Part shown: positions 7,020 through 16,115 of the stretch, piece after piece | Layout: every line of letters begins with the position of its first letter | Numbering within the stretch: position 1 is the stretch's first letter | Assembly (NCBI GenBank): GCA_001769195.1 | Contig: MEOK01000019.1 | Location: forward strand, 78,499-127,762 | Reading direction: 5' to 3' | Source: Bacteroidetes bacterium GWF2_40_14 | Lineage (GTDB): Bacteria; Bacteroidota; Bacteroidia; Bacteroidales; UBA932 | Length of the DNA: 49,264 nt | Notes under the pieces: generated by a model | Told to the model about the DNA's origin: nothing | The model's input: only the letters and a program-made list of their open reading frames with translations | The model's database searches: none | Made by a program: the position numbers and the translations under genes

Positions 7020-9323
7020 TTAAAAAGTGAAATTCCAGGTTATTGAAGGCACAATTCCAAACAGACTTAACCTTACTGCCTCTGTGGTCCCGGGTGTTGC
7101 CTCGCTTTCGCGAAAGTTTATTATATATGCATTATGTCTGTTGTAGAGGTTGTAAATTGAAAAATCCCAGCTGGATTTAAACCTGTTCTTCTCTTTCCCA
7201 TTCATGTGAATATTAAGGTCCAGCCTGTGATAATCCGGCATACGGTATCCGTTTCTCTCAGTGTAATATGCCCATACCTGTCTGTCGTATTCATATTTTC
7301 CGCTTGGGAATGTTACGGCATTACCTGTATAGTATACCCAGGATGAAGAAACAGACAGTTGTTTTGTTATCTGATAACTTGCAACAATAGAGAAGTTATG
7401 GGCCTTGTCTGTTTTTGAAGGATACCAGTCATTACTGTTAATCCCTTCAATTTTATTTTCTGTGCGTGCAAGAGTATAACTCAGCCAGCCATTAAAACGA
7501 CCAAGTCTTCTCTTTACATAGAACTCTGCTCCATAACTCCTTCCCTTGCCAGGAAGAATATTTGCCTCAATATTCTCATTGAGCATTATATCGGTTCCAT
7601 CTTCATAGTCCGTTATATTTCTCATATCCTTGTAGTAACACTCAACAGATAGTTCGTATTTATTGTCAGAAAAATTTCTGAAATATCCTAGTGAATATTG
7701 AGATGCCATAGTTGGCTTAATATTAGAAGAACATGGAATCCAGGTGTCTGTAGGTTGCCCCGATGTGCTATTGGACAGTAGATGGAGATATTGGGCCATT
7801 CTGTTGTATGATACCTTTAAGGAACTGGTTGCGCTGGTATTAAGATTCAACGACACACGAGGTTCAAGGGCAACATAGGTTTTCATAATTTCCCCTTTGT
7901 TGTAGTATGTAGAATCGACCTTAGTGTTATTATTGTCATAAACATTACTCCAACCCGAACCGAGCTGATTAAACATCGATATCCTCAATCCATACTCAAT
8001 GGAGAGGTTTCCGCTTATCTTCTGGTTGTCTGAGAAATATGCCGCACTTTCAACTCCTTGTTTCTGCTCAAGGATTATCTCTGAGTTTATTTTGTTGCCT
8101 GTTAGCAGTTTGCCGGGATTAAAAGTATGATGTGTTGAGCAGAATCCGAAACGCAAGGTGTTCTCCGGATTCTTGTACCATGTAAAATCCTGTTTTATGC
8201 TTAAATCCACAATTCCGGAACTCATCCTGGCATCGCTTCCGATATTGAATCCGTAGTTGTAGTTGCTGTATAAAAAAGTAGTATTGGAAAAAAGCCTTTT
8301 ACTAAAAAGATGGTTCCAGCGTAAAGTGGTTGTGGAATTTCCCCAGCCCATGCCCAATACCCCAAATCCGAAATCATCCTTTCCAAAGTATCCGGAAAGA
8401 TAGAAACGGTTATTATTGTTAAATCTGTAATTAAGCTTCAAGTTAAGGTCGTAAAAATAGAGAGTCATCTCCTCCTTTATTAATCCGGACAATTTTCCGA
8501 CAAGATCTGCATAGCTGCGTCTTCCGGAGACTATAAATGACATTTTATCCTTGATTATGGGACCCTCTATTGTCAGTCGGGATGAGATTAGTCCGAGTCC
8601 GCCTGAAACCGTGAAATTCTGGTTGTTGCCATCTTTCATTGTAATATCAAGGACAGAGGATGCCCTGCCGCCATATTGTGCAGGGATGCCTCCTTTGTAG
8701 ACGGAAATATTTTTAAGAGCGTCAGAATTAAAAACAGAAAAGAACCCCATAAGATGTGATGCACTGTAAACAGGCGCCTCATCCAAAAGAATAAGGTTCT
8801 GGTCAATTGATCCACCACGTACAGTAAATCCGCTACTCCCCTCAGATGCAGCACTAATTCCCGGGAGCAGTTGAATAGTTTTAAGGATATCTTTTTCTCC
8901 AAATAATACGGGTATGGTTTCCAACTGCTTTATATTAATTCGTTCAACTCCCATTTCAACGGATTTTATATTTAGATCCCTTCTTTCGGGTGAGACTATG
9001 ATTGCTCCAAGGTTTGTATTTGATGGTTCAAGATCGATATTTAAAATTATGTCCCTTTTCAGGGCAATTTCTTTAATGATTGTTTTGTAACCTAAATAAC
9101 TGAACTTGACCTTGTGGTTGCCACGGGGAAGGGTAAGTGAATAAAACCCATATGAGTTCGATACCGATCCAGTGGTTGTCCCCTCTCTATATACAATAGC
9201 TCCCATAAGATCCTCCCCGGTAAGGGAATCGGCAATTTTTCCGCTTAATGTGAATTTTTCCTGAGCATAAACATGACAGGATAGGAGAGAGATGATAGCT
9301 AATGCTATGGCGCGTCTAATCAT
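7020..9323 (-). CDS. TonB-dependent outer-membrane receptor with N-terminal carboxypeptidase-like domain
   Basis: A 767-residue receptor. The signal peptide covers residues 1-20. A CarboxypepD_reg-like beta-sandwich (about 24-105) carries the typical G-x-x-x-D-S-L-T-G-E and Y-G-F-Y-S-L-T-L-P-R-G features. The plug domain (about 120-230) includes the G-F-T-V-R-G-G-S-I-D-Q-N segment, and a large beta-barrel ends in a C-terminal aromatic (W-N-F-T-F). It would import a bulky ligand with TonB energy, probably supplied by the products of 1816-3714. Its partner is the DUF4249 lipoprotein rather than SusD, which fits the smaller FecA/CirA-like class. Ligand unknown. Confidence 0.93.
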   Translation of the reverse strand: MIRRAIALAIISLLSCHVYAQEKFTLSGKIADSLTGEDLMGAIVYREGTTTGSVSNSYGFYSLTLPRGNHKVKFSYLGYKTIIKEIALKRDIILNIDLEPSNTNLGAIIVSPERRDLNIKSVEMGVERINIKQLETIPVLFGEKDILKTIQLLPGISAASEGSSGFTVRGGSIDQNLILLDEAPVYSASHLMGFFSVFNSDALKNISVYKGGIPAQYGGRASSVLDITMKDGNNQNFTVSGGLGLISSRLTIEGPIIKDKMSFIVSGRRSYADLVGKLSGLIKEEMTLYFYDLNLKLNYRFNNNNRFYLSGYFGKDDFGFGVLGMGWGNSTTTLRWNHLFSKRLFSNTTFLYSNYNYGFNIGSDARMSSGIVDLSIKQDFTWYKNPENTLRFGFCSTHHTFNPGKLLTGNKINSEIILEQKQGVESAAYFSDNQKISGNLSIEYGLRISMFNQLGSGWSNVYDNNNTKVDSTYYNKGEIMKTYVALEPRVSLNLNTSATSSLKVSYNRMAQYLHLLSNSTSGQPTDTWIPCSSNIKPTMASQYSLGYFRNFSDNKYELSVECYYKDMRNITDYEDGTDIMLNENIEANILPGKGRSYGAEFYVKRRLGRFNGWLSYTLARTENKIEGINSNDWYPSKTDKAHNFSIVASYQITKQLSVSSSWVYYTGNAVTFPSGKYEYDRQVWAYYTERNGYRMPDYHRLDLNIHMNGKEKNRFKSSWDFSIYNLYNRHNAYIINFRESEATPGTTEAVRLSLFGIVPSITWNFTF

Positions 9324-9352
9324 CCTTTATTGTTTTTTCATATTGTTTGTAT

Positions 9353-9643
9353 TTATTCTATTCCCTTAATTAAGATAGTATCACAATCTGCCGCACTTAA
9401 TCTGTACTTTAATATTTTCTGATAATCCTCAGAATCATACCATTCTTTAAAGTCTTTCATCGTATTAAACTTTATCAATACAGTGCGGTTATAATCACAT
9501 TTACCTTCGAGCAACAATGGAGCATTATCTACTGACAGATACTCCCCTTTATACTTTTTGAAAATATTTCCGGCACTATCGATATATTTCTGATATTCAT
9601 TATCATCGTTAATTCTTATCTGCGCAAGAAAATAGTAACTCAT
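9353..9643 (-). CDS. DUF1330-family small protein
   Basis: A 96-residue cytoplasmic protein with a ferredoxin-like alpha/beta-barrel sequence pattern. It starts M-S-Y-Y-F-L-A-Q-I-R-I, then Y-x-x-Y-I-D-S-A-G-x-I, L-L-L-E-G-K and F-K-E-W-Y-D-S-E-D-Y-Q-K-I. These match the DUF1330 (dimeric alpha-beta barrel) family, whose biochemical role is unknown. It lies 29 bp upstream of the TonB receptor and 29 bp downstream of the transglutaminase-like gene, so it is probably co-transcribed. No promoter of its own is visible. Confidence 0.72.
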   Translation of the reverse strand: MSYYFLAQIRINDDNEYQKYIDSAGNIFKKYKGEYLSVDNAPLLLEGKCDYNRTVLIKFNTMKDFKEWYDSEDYQKILKYRLSAADCDTILIKGIE

Positions 9644-9672
9644 ATCTTATTATTATTGGGATTTATATTTCT

Positions 9673-10647
9673 TTACTTTAGTATTTTATATGTGACAAAG
9701 GGTTTATGGTTTATATAAACAGTCAGGTATGTATTTGAATTTTTCTTGTATGCTATTTCATAGTTACAATACTGATCTGTTATTTCCGGATATACCTCTC
9801 TGGCAAATTTTTCATTGTCAAATTTAATCATTACCGGTTTGTTGTTTGCGTATTTTAGTGTAAAGCCAATAACTTCCTCTTTTGATACTCTAATGATTCC
9901 TTTTTCTGGCTTCACAACTTCAATATCATTATTATGAAAATCGGGATAATATAATGGTAAATTTGTAAATGACTCTTTGGAAATATCAGAAAACAGCCAG
10001 ACAGGGTCTTCCGGATAGTGGTTTAAATTAAAGATAGCAGGAGTTGTTGAGAAAAATATATCTTTAAAGGAACGAATGAATTTTGTCTGATCCTCTGTTA
10101 GGTAGCCTGCACCCCAGGAAACATCTATCAACTTCCACATACCATATATCTTAACAGCGTTCCATGCATGATTTATTTTTAATGGCATATTACCGATTTC
10201 TGATTTTTTTGTTTTAGAATAGCCGGAAATAATTACACACTCCAGAGAGACCAAATCACATATATGTTTATACAATGCGGAGTATCCCTGGCATGTTGCC
10301 TTTTTATCTCTTAATGTCTGGATTGCAAGATCTTCCATTATTTTTCTTTCTCTGTAAATCTTCTCTTCATCGGAGCAGTACAGATAATGGATTATTTTTG
10401 GCCTGGCTTTAAGTGCCTTTATGTCATAAACGATATTTGCTGCGATCCATGTATAGATTGCCCTTGCTTTATCTTCCGGCAATTCAAAATCTCTGTTTAT
10501 CAGTTTGACCAGCTGATTCGGATTAGTTAAAGAACGGGGATAATTTTTAACTATACGATCTGTTTTTTCGAAATTATTAGAAAAAGCAGATGTATTTATA
10601 AAAGATAGAATTATGATTAGAAGTACAATTAACGGACTTTTATTCAT
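9673..10647 (-). CDS. Secreted transglutaminase-like (papain-fold) protein
   Basis: A 324-residue exported protein with a signal peptide (1-23). The transglutaminase/kyphoscoliosis-type core is clear: Y-T-W-I-A-A-N-I-V-Y-D at about 65-75, catalytic Cys119 in A-T-C-Q-G-Y-S, His160 in N-H-A-W-N-A-V, and Asp175 in L-I-D-V-S-W-G. A beta-rich C-terminal part follows. Such proteins act as periplasmic peptidases or cross-linkers, and the substrate cannot be told. It follows the GH130 gene by 4 bp. Confidence 0.88.
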   Translation of the reverse strand: MNKSPLIVLLIIILSFINTSAFSNNFEKTDRIVKNYPRSLTNPNQLVKLINRDFELPEDKARAIYTWIAANIVYDIKALKARPKIIHYLYCSDEEKIYRERKIMEDLAIQTLRDKKATCQGYSALYKHICDLVSLECVIISGYSKTKKSEIGNMPLKINHAWNAVKIYGMWKLIDVSWGAGYLTEDQTKFIRSFKDIFFSTTPAIFNLNHYPEDPVWLFSDISKESFTNLPLYYPDFHNNDIEVVKPEKGIIRVSKEEVIGFTLKYANNKPVMIKFDNEKFAREVYPEITDQYCNYEIAYKKNSNTYLTVYINHKPFVTYKILK

Positions 10648-10651
10648 ATTG

Positions 10652-12229
10652 TCATTTGTTCTTTAACACATCCAGCAGTTCCTTAAGGTTGACAGTTGCA
10701 TAGGAAGAAGAGTGATCAGACATTGCATATGGTATAATGAGATCATTGTTATGTATCATAGATCCGCAAGAATAAATTACATTAGGAACATACCCCTCTC
10801 GTTCTACTTCGTTTGGTACCATCAGCGGACTACTTAGCCGGCCTATCTCTTTCTCGGGGTTCTTGAGGTCATACAACGAGGCACCCAGAGAATATTCCCT
10901 CATAGGACCAACACCGTGTGTAATAATCAACCATCCATCCTCAGTCTCTATCGGGGACCCGGAATTGCCAATCTGAACCAGTTCCCAGGGATATATGGGT
11001 TTCTGAATGATTTTTGCTTCACGCCAGATATTTATGCTGTCTGAATATGCTATATAATTATTAACGCCATCTATCCTGCACAACATGGCATATTTGCCAT
11101 TAATTTTGCGTGGGAACAGAGCCATACCCTTGTTTTGGGCTATCTCACCGTTTATGGGCAAAATCTTGAAATTATAAAAATCAGTTGTTTTGATTAACTT
11201 CGGTAGTATGGCCTCTCCGTCATAAGCAGTATATGTAGCATAATACGTGATTTCTCCATTTTCATCGGTAAATTTAACAAAACGGGCATCTTCAATTCCC
11301 TTTTGCTCAGTTGATGATATTGGGAAAATAACCCTTTCGGAAATGGCAGAATCTATCGAAAAATTTATCTCATAGTGCGATGATGCAAGCCACATCATTT
11401 GATTGATTATTTTCAACTTATCTTCGGTCAACTTTGGTTCTGTTCTCGCAATAACAAGAATCTTCATTAAATCGCCATAAGTGAAATTAGCCTCAAGTTT
11501 GTCCAGAATGAATGATGGAGATGTGTGGTTCACCTGAACAGGAGGTTCTTTGGGAATTTCTAATATAGCAGGAATAAAGACATTTTCCTGATTTTGCAGT
11601 TTGTCAGGGGTATCTACTTTAGATGGTGGTGCGACATTAACCTGTTCCTGCATCTCGTCCAGTTTTTTTTGAAAAGTGGCCTTATCGTAAATATGTCTTT
11701 TGATTACATCTGCTTCTGCCAGCATCTTACCAACAGGTTCCAGAATTAGGTTGTTGTTCTTATCAAGTACCCCTGACCGGAAGACAACTGATGATATATG
11801 ACCTTCACCAGTGGCGCGAAAACTGAAGATTACTCTTTTTTCTTCTGAACTTAATTCAGACTGATCTGGATTTTCAATAATTGACGGGTTGAAAAATGCA
11901 GCGGATTCAATGGAATATTCCATTGTAAAATATGAACCTATAAGAGCCTTCTGCGACTCACTCAGGTCCTCTTCGTTAACTTCAATCTTATCAAATATGG
12001 GAGCCAACTTGGCAAAATGTTTTTCAAATATGCGAGAGATATTCCTGTGTCGTCTTGAATACCCTCTTAACAGCTGACTAATTGCAATACTTACCTCTTT
12101 TTCAGGCATTGCCAAAACCTTCCTTATTATATCGGCAGATCTCTCATCATCCAGATATAAAAAACGGGCGATTACTCTGGTAGAATCGGGGTAAAATACA
12201 AATTTTTTTCTGGTTACGGCTACTTGCAT
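10652..12229 (-). CDS. Glycoside hydrolase family 130 enzyme (mannoside phosphorylase-type)
   Basis: A 525-residue protein without a signal peptide, so cytoplasmic. After a helical N-terminal extension (about 1-110), the five-bladed propeller shows F-R-A-T-G-E-G-H-I-S-S-V-V-F-R-S-G, the I-E-D-A-R catalytic-acid segment (312-316) followed by Y-Y-A-T-Y-T-A-Y-D-G, and G-S-P-I-E-T-E-D-G-W-L-I-I-T-H-G-V-G. Known members are beta-mannoside or mannosyl-glucose phosphorylases, or hydrolases. It is the first gene of the run that ends at 3813. The long N-terminal extension and a linker around 195-240 make it longer than the usual GH130 phosphorylase of about 330-390 residues. Exact substrate unknown. 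Confidence 0.87.
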   Translation of the reverse strand: MQVAVTRKKFVFYPDSTRVIARFLYLDDERSADIIRKVLAMPEKEVSIAISQLLRGYSRRHRNISRIFEKHFAKLAPIFDKIEVNEEDLSESQKALIGSYFTMEYSIESAAFFNPSIIENPDQSELSSEEKRVIFSFRATGEGHISSVVFRSGVLDKNNNLILEPVGKMLAEADVIKRHIYDKATFQKKLDEMQEQVNVAPPSKVDTPDKLQNQENVFIPAILEIPKEPPVQVNHTSPSFILDKLEANFTYGDLMKILVIARTEPKLTEDKLKIINQMMWLASSHYEINFSIDSAISERVIFPISSTEQKGIEDARFVKFTDENGEITYYATYTAYDGEAILPKLIKTTDFYNFKILPINGEIAQNKGMALFPRKINGKYAMLCRIDGVNNYIAYSDSINIWREAKIIQKPIYPWELVQIGNSGSPIETEDGWLIITHGVGPMREYSLGASLYDLKNPEKEIGRLSSPLMVPNEVEREGYVPNVIYSCGSMIHNNDLIIPYAMSDHSSSYATVNLKELLDVLKNK

Positions 12230-12289
12230 GTTTTTTGGTTTTAAACTCTAAACTTACAATAATTAATCGGACATGCCTTAAAAGAGGTT

Positions 12290-13066
12290 TCAGTTATACA
12301 CTATACTGTCGAGAGTGAAAGTCCCATAACACAGGTCTCCTTTGGGGTAGCTGTAGATTGCCTCTGCGTATCCCGCAAGTCTGTACCCGTTTATCTCCTT
12401 ATAATCTTTGAGTGGTGTTGCCCAGGGAAGTTTCTTGCCTGCATCTGCAGCATATCTGTCGTTTGAAATAAAGTTAATAAGTTCTCCTTTGTCGTTAAAA
12501 TGGAGCCATGCAAAGATTGTGATGCCGTTATTGGTAAATGAGGCCTTTACTGTATTACCGGCAACCTCCAGCCAGTTTATCCGTTTGTCTATGAGAGTAG
12601 GAGGGGCCATGCAGCACATGTCATTGAAAAATGTAACGGTTTCTGCCATATTCATGTTTTCACCATCCAGATACTGTACTTTGAATAGTGAAAATAGTCT
12701 TATGTCCATATAGGCATTGCCATTTTTGAAACAATGATAGCCGGTAACAGGAAGATGTTTCATAGTGGCTCTCAGAAAGAACAACCGGGTAGGAATTTGC
12801 ATGAAATTATATTGTTCCGATTCAAACTTCATCCACTCAGATTGCTCATCTTTTCTAATTCCCCCTGCAAACTCGATTTTAAAACGATTTACTTTTGGTT
12901 TTCCGAGAGAACAGGTATAGCGGAGATAATTTTTCACAGGCTCAGGAAGCGATTGAATGTCTGATTCTGTCAGCACCCCTTCTGAAAAATAATCTCCCTG
13001 TTTAAGATTTGTTTTGACATCATCCAGATACTTTTTGTAAAATCTTCTGTTTAAAGAAATTCTCAT
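12290..13066 (-). CDS. DUF6544-like conserved protein
   Basis: About 258 residues if the second in-frame ATG (13066) is used. An earlier ATG at 13093 would overlap the upstream gene by 26 bp and add MNSKKHVNN, which reads as shadow sequence. The protein shows L-P-E-P-V-K-N-Y-L-R-Y near the start, F-F-N-D-M-C-C-M-A-P-P-T-L-I in the middle, and Y-K-E-I-N-G-Y-R-L-A-G-Y-A-E-A-I near the end, consistent with the DUF6544 family. No membrane helix or catalytic motif is evident. It follows the DUF3788 gene closely, so it probably shares its transcript. Function unknown. Confidence 0.7.
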   Translation of the reverse strand: MRISLNRRFYKKYLDDVKTNLKQGDYFSEGVLTESDIQSLPEPVKNYLRYTCSLGKPKVNRFKIEFAGGIRKDEQSEWMKFESEQYNFMQIPTRLFFLRATMKHLPVTGYHCFKNGNAYMDIRLFSLFKVQYLDGENMNMAETVTFFNDMCCMAPPTLIDKRINWLEVAGNTVKASFTNNGITIFAWLHFNDKGELINFISNDRYAADAGKKLPWATPLKDYKEINGYRLAGYAEAIYSYPKGDLCYGTFTLDSIVYN

Positions 13067-13067
13067 A

Positions 13068-13490
13068 TTATTTACATGTTTTTTTGAATTCAATTATTTT
13101 TAGGACATCATCTAACTGGCTGATATCATTAATACTAATTACAAGTGGTATTAATTTGCCAATGTTCTTACTGTTTGAAAAGGAATGCTTGATTGAATCG
13201 TCGATTGTCAGTTCCATTATGCCGGATCTGTTTTTTTCTGTAAAGAAGAAACTTGTTTTGAAGCAGGTATCCCATACAGATAGCCAGAATATGGTTTTTT
13301 TCCTATAGGTAACCTTGCAGAGCCATGACTTGCCGTCTTTGTAGTAGTTCCAATGATGATCAAGTGAGTAGGGCTCATGTGATACCACAGATATAAGATG
13401 ATCATAGAGGGGAAATTTCTCTTGTAAAGTCTCTTTTAGAACCTGATTATCGGGAAATTGCTCGCTTTCCCTTAATAGTACTATTTCCAT
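13068..13490 (-). CDS. DUF3788-family protein
   Basis: A 140-residue soluble protein with the DUF3788 core: H-H-W-N-Y-Y-K-D-G-K-S-W-L-C-K-V, then K-K-T-I-F-W-L-S-V and F-K-T-S-F-F-F. The fold class is thought to be related to small ligand-binding or YdhG-like proteins, but no activity is established. It lies 12 bp downstream of the histidine kinase and just before the DUF6544-like gene. This could mean co-expression with the kinase, but a functional link is not shown. Confidence 0.8.
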   Translation of the reverse strand: MEIVLLRESEQFPDNQVLKETLQEKFPLYDHLISVVSHEPYSLDHHWNYYKDGKSWLCKVTYRKKTIFWLSVWDTCFKTSFFFTEKNRSGIMELTIDDSIKHSFSNSKNIGKLIPLVISINDISQLDDVLKIIEFKKTCK

Positions 13491-13502
13491 CAGTTCGTTG
13501 TT

Positions 13503-15362
13503 TTATTGGTTATATGTATTTGCAGGAATAGTGAAATAAAACGTACTTCCTTCTCCCTCTTTACTCTCTGCCCATATTCTGCCACCATGCATTTCAACAA
13601 ATTCCTTACAAAGCAATAATCCAAGACCCGTACTGGGTTCGTCTTTGGTACCCTTTCGATTATTCTGTACGTCAATCATGAATAAACTGTCGAGCATAGA
13701 CTTGCTCATCCCAATCCCGCTATCCATGACAGAAAAAATGATATTATTATATTTGTCAGGAGTGACAGAAAGATTTATCTTCCCACCATCTGAACAGAAC
13801 TTAACAGCGTTTGAAACAAGATTACGTATAACTGTCTTCATAATATTGCTGTCGGCAACTACTTTCGGCTTGTCGGGAGTGTTTACGGTTATCTCAATTC
13901 CCTTTATTCTAGCAGATTCCTGTATCATATCTATGCATTCGTCTATTAGAGGTCTAAAATCTATATTTTCCGGATTGAAAGATATTGCCCCTTTCTGTAT
14001 TTGAGCCCATTGCAGCAGATTCTCGATCAAACGATTCAAGTTTCTTGCAGATTTACTCATTTGAGCAGCTATCTCTTGTACCTGCGACATTGTAAGATCA
14101 GGCAGCTCTTCTGCCATAATTTGTGTCAGTCCCAAAAAACTATTCAAAGGGCTTCGCAAGTCGTGAGCAATTATTGAGAAGAATTTGTCTTTACTGGCAT
14201 TAAGGACCCTAAGACGTTCCTCACTATCCTTTAACTCCTCCTCGAATCTTTTTTTCTCGGAAATATCGGTGATGAAACCCTCAAGATGGTTCAAATTGCC
14301 ATTCTGTTCGTAGAAACCCTGCCCCCTTTCCCAAACGTGCTTTATTGCTCCCGATTTTGCCACAATCCTGTATTCTAAAGCATATGAAGCATGTCTTTCA
14401 AGAGCATCCTGAATGGTTTCCCACACAGCTTCCCTGTCGTCGGGATGAATAACCTGATTGAATGATGCTGTTTTATTTTCTATAAGTTCTTCCGGTGAAT
14501 AGCCGGTAAGTTCTGCAGAACCCTCACTAATAAAATTCATGGTCCAGTCATGTACATTCATACATGAATATACCATTCCCGGCATATTATTCATTAATGT
14601 TGACAGCTCTTTTTTTGTCTTCTTTAATTCCTCTTCGGCTAATTTGCGATCAGTTATATTTCTTGAGAAAATTGCAACTCTGTCAGTTATCTCATTATCA
14701 ATAAACACTGGATGAAAGGTGGATTCATTCCAGTATCCTGCACGAAAATCTTCTGAATTGACAGTTTTGCCGGTAGAAAGAACTTTATTGACAAGTTCTC
14801 TCCTTCTGTCAGCTACATCTTTTGGCAGCAGGTCAAAAACATTTTTTTTCAATAATTCTTTACGAGTTGTATTTATCCTTTTTGCATGCGCTTCGTTGCT
14901 ATCAACCACAATGCCGTCTTTATCGAGCAATATGAATATGTCATCTGTCGACTCCATGATGGCCCTGGCATTAGCCTCACTCTCCCTGAGCCGTTTTTCT
15001 GTCTCCTTACGAGTAGTTATATCACGGGCAATAATCATCATGTTTACGAACACATCATCTTCAAATATCGGCACAAAATAGCTTTCGTAATACCGAGATA
15101 TTTTGTTGTCGCCCAATGCGGAATGTTCTACATATTGAGATAATCTGGTTTGTTTTGCATTGTAGAATGCCTGGTCATAAATTTGTTTGGAATCATCTGA
15201 AAGAAAATCATTGTATGATTTTCCCTCAATATCCTTTATAGAGAAACCTTTGGCAAAGTGGTTCAGATAAATATATTTACCATTACGGTCATATAAGGCT
15301 ATAAAGTCCGGCAGAGTTTGTACCAGTTTGTGCCATTTAATTTCACTCGTTAACTCATTCAT
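13503..15362 (-). CDS. Cytoplasmic PAS-PAS-PAS sensor histidine kinase
   Basis: A 619-residue kinase without membrane helices. It has three PAS domains at about 8-118, 125-238 and 250-368 (the last with a PAC-like Y-R-I-V-A-K-S-G), then HisKA with phospho-acceptor His400 in I-I-A-H-D-L-R-S-P-L. The ATPase domain (about 470-612) carries the N box N-L-V-S-N-A-V-K-F, G1 D-S-G-I-G-M and G2 G-L-G-L-L-L. It senses an internal signal through the PAS domains. No response regulator lies next to it and no receiver domain is fused, so it is an orphan kinase here. A -7 element at 15386-15393 lies just upstream. Confidence 0.93.
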   Translation of the reverse strand: MNELTSEIKWHKLVQTLPDFIALYDRNGKYIYLNHFAKGFSIKDIEGKSYNDFLSDDSKQIYDQAFYNAKQTRLSQYVEHSALGDNKISRYYESYFVPIFEDDVFVNMMIIARDITTRKETEKRLRESEANARAIMESTDDIFILLDKDGIVVDSNEAHAKRINTTRKELLKKNVFDLLPKDVADRRRELVNKVLSTGKTVNSEDFRAGYWNESTFHPVFIDNEITDRVAIFSRNITDRKLAEEELKKTKKELSTLMNNMPGMVYSCMNVHDWTMNFISEGSAELTGYSPEELIENKTASFNQVIHPDDREAVWETIQDALERHASYALEYRIVAKSGAIKHVWERGQGFYEQNGNLNHLEGFITDISEKKRFEEELKDSEERLRVLNASKDKFFSIIAHDLRSPLNSFLGLTQIMAEELPDLTMSQVQEIAAQMSKSARNLNRLIENLLQWAQIQKGAISFNPENIDFRPLIDECIDMIQESARIKGIEITVNTPDKPKVVADSNIMKTVIRNLVSNAVKFCSDGGKINLSVTPDKYNNIIFSVMDSGIGMSKSMLDSLFMIDVQNNRKGTKDEPSTGLGLLLCKEFVEMHGGRIWAESKEGEGSTFYFTIPANTYNQ

Positions 15363-15385
15363 AAAGATTTACTGGCAAATTCACT

Positions 15386-15393
15386 CAAATTTA
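15386..15393 (-). promoter_or_regulatory. Bacteroidota-type -7 element for the kinase gene
   Basis: CAAATTTA on the plus strand is TAAATTTG on the minus strand, an exact match to TAnnTTTG, 23 bp upstream of the kinase ATG. No convincing -33 TTTG lies at the usual distance. Confidence 0.45.
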
Positions 15394-15448
15394 TAAAAAA
15401 TGAATGAAAAATGCTAATAAATGATCTTATAAAAAAATGAGGAGTAGG

Positions 15449-16114
15449 CTATTTTGGCTTTACCACACAGGCGAACTGAACAAACCTGGTGTCTGTAAGG
15501 TACCCGAAAGACAAAAAATCAAGAATATTAAACTTCCACAATCTTATGGGATTAATACCTTCAATAGTTATAATCTCATACCCTAATGATATAAACATTT
15601 CAATAATGCTTTTTTGAGTGAAAAATCTCAGGTGAGTTTTGTCCAGTATGCCGGCATCCTCATACTTCCACTGTTTTTTTATAAGCAGGTCCCTCAGGTT
15701 ATAAAAGTATCTTACATTTGGTATAGAACTTACAATTATGCCGTCACCACTTAACTTCTCCTTGATTAACAACAGTGCAGAGAAGGGGTCGGCCAGATGT
15801 TCAAGCACATCATTGAAAATTATGCAGTCGAAGTATTTGTCAGGTATGGAACGAACTAAATCTGTAAGGTCACCTGTCAGAACCTTGTCCATTTTTGTTC
15901 TGGCAATTTCACCGGCCTCCTTATCAATCTCAATTCCCCAGATTTCTGCATTAAGCTTTTGTTTCAGCTGATAGCCGAATAATCCCTGACCACAGCCTAC
16001 ATCCAGTATTCTTTTGGCTGTATCAGGGATATATTTCATCATCTCCGGACGAGTCTGGATGTGATAACCATCGGGTTTGACCGACAGGTCCAGCAGATTT
16101 TGGGTGTAGGCCAT
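15449..16114 (-). CDS. Class I SAM methyltransferase, UbiG/Methyltransf_23-like
   Basis: A 221-residue soluble methyltransferase. Motif I is R-I-L-D-V-G-C-G-Q-G-L-F-G. The SAM ribose-binding acid is in W-G-I-E-I-D, and F-D-C-I-I-F-N-D-V-L-E-H-L-A-D-P is motif IV with the usual E-H. The type often acts on glycans, lipids or small molecules. It starts 1 bp after the Fe-S membrane protein gene and ends the five-gene unit 15449-20370, so it is likely co-transcribed. Whether it takes part in the same process is unknown. Confidence 0.85.
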   Translation of the reverse strand: MAYTQNLLDLSVKPDGYHIQTRPEMMKYIPDTAKRILDVGCGQGLFGYQLKQKLNAEIWGIEIDKEAGEIARTKMDKVLTGDLTDLVRSIPDKYFDCIIFNDVLEHLADPFSALLLIKEKLSGDGIIVSSIPNVRYFYNLRDLLIKKQWKYEDAGILDKTHLRFFTQKSIIEMFISLGYEIITIEGINPIRLWKFNILDFLSFGYLTDTRFVQFACVVKPK

Positions 16115-16115
16115 T

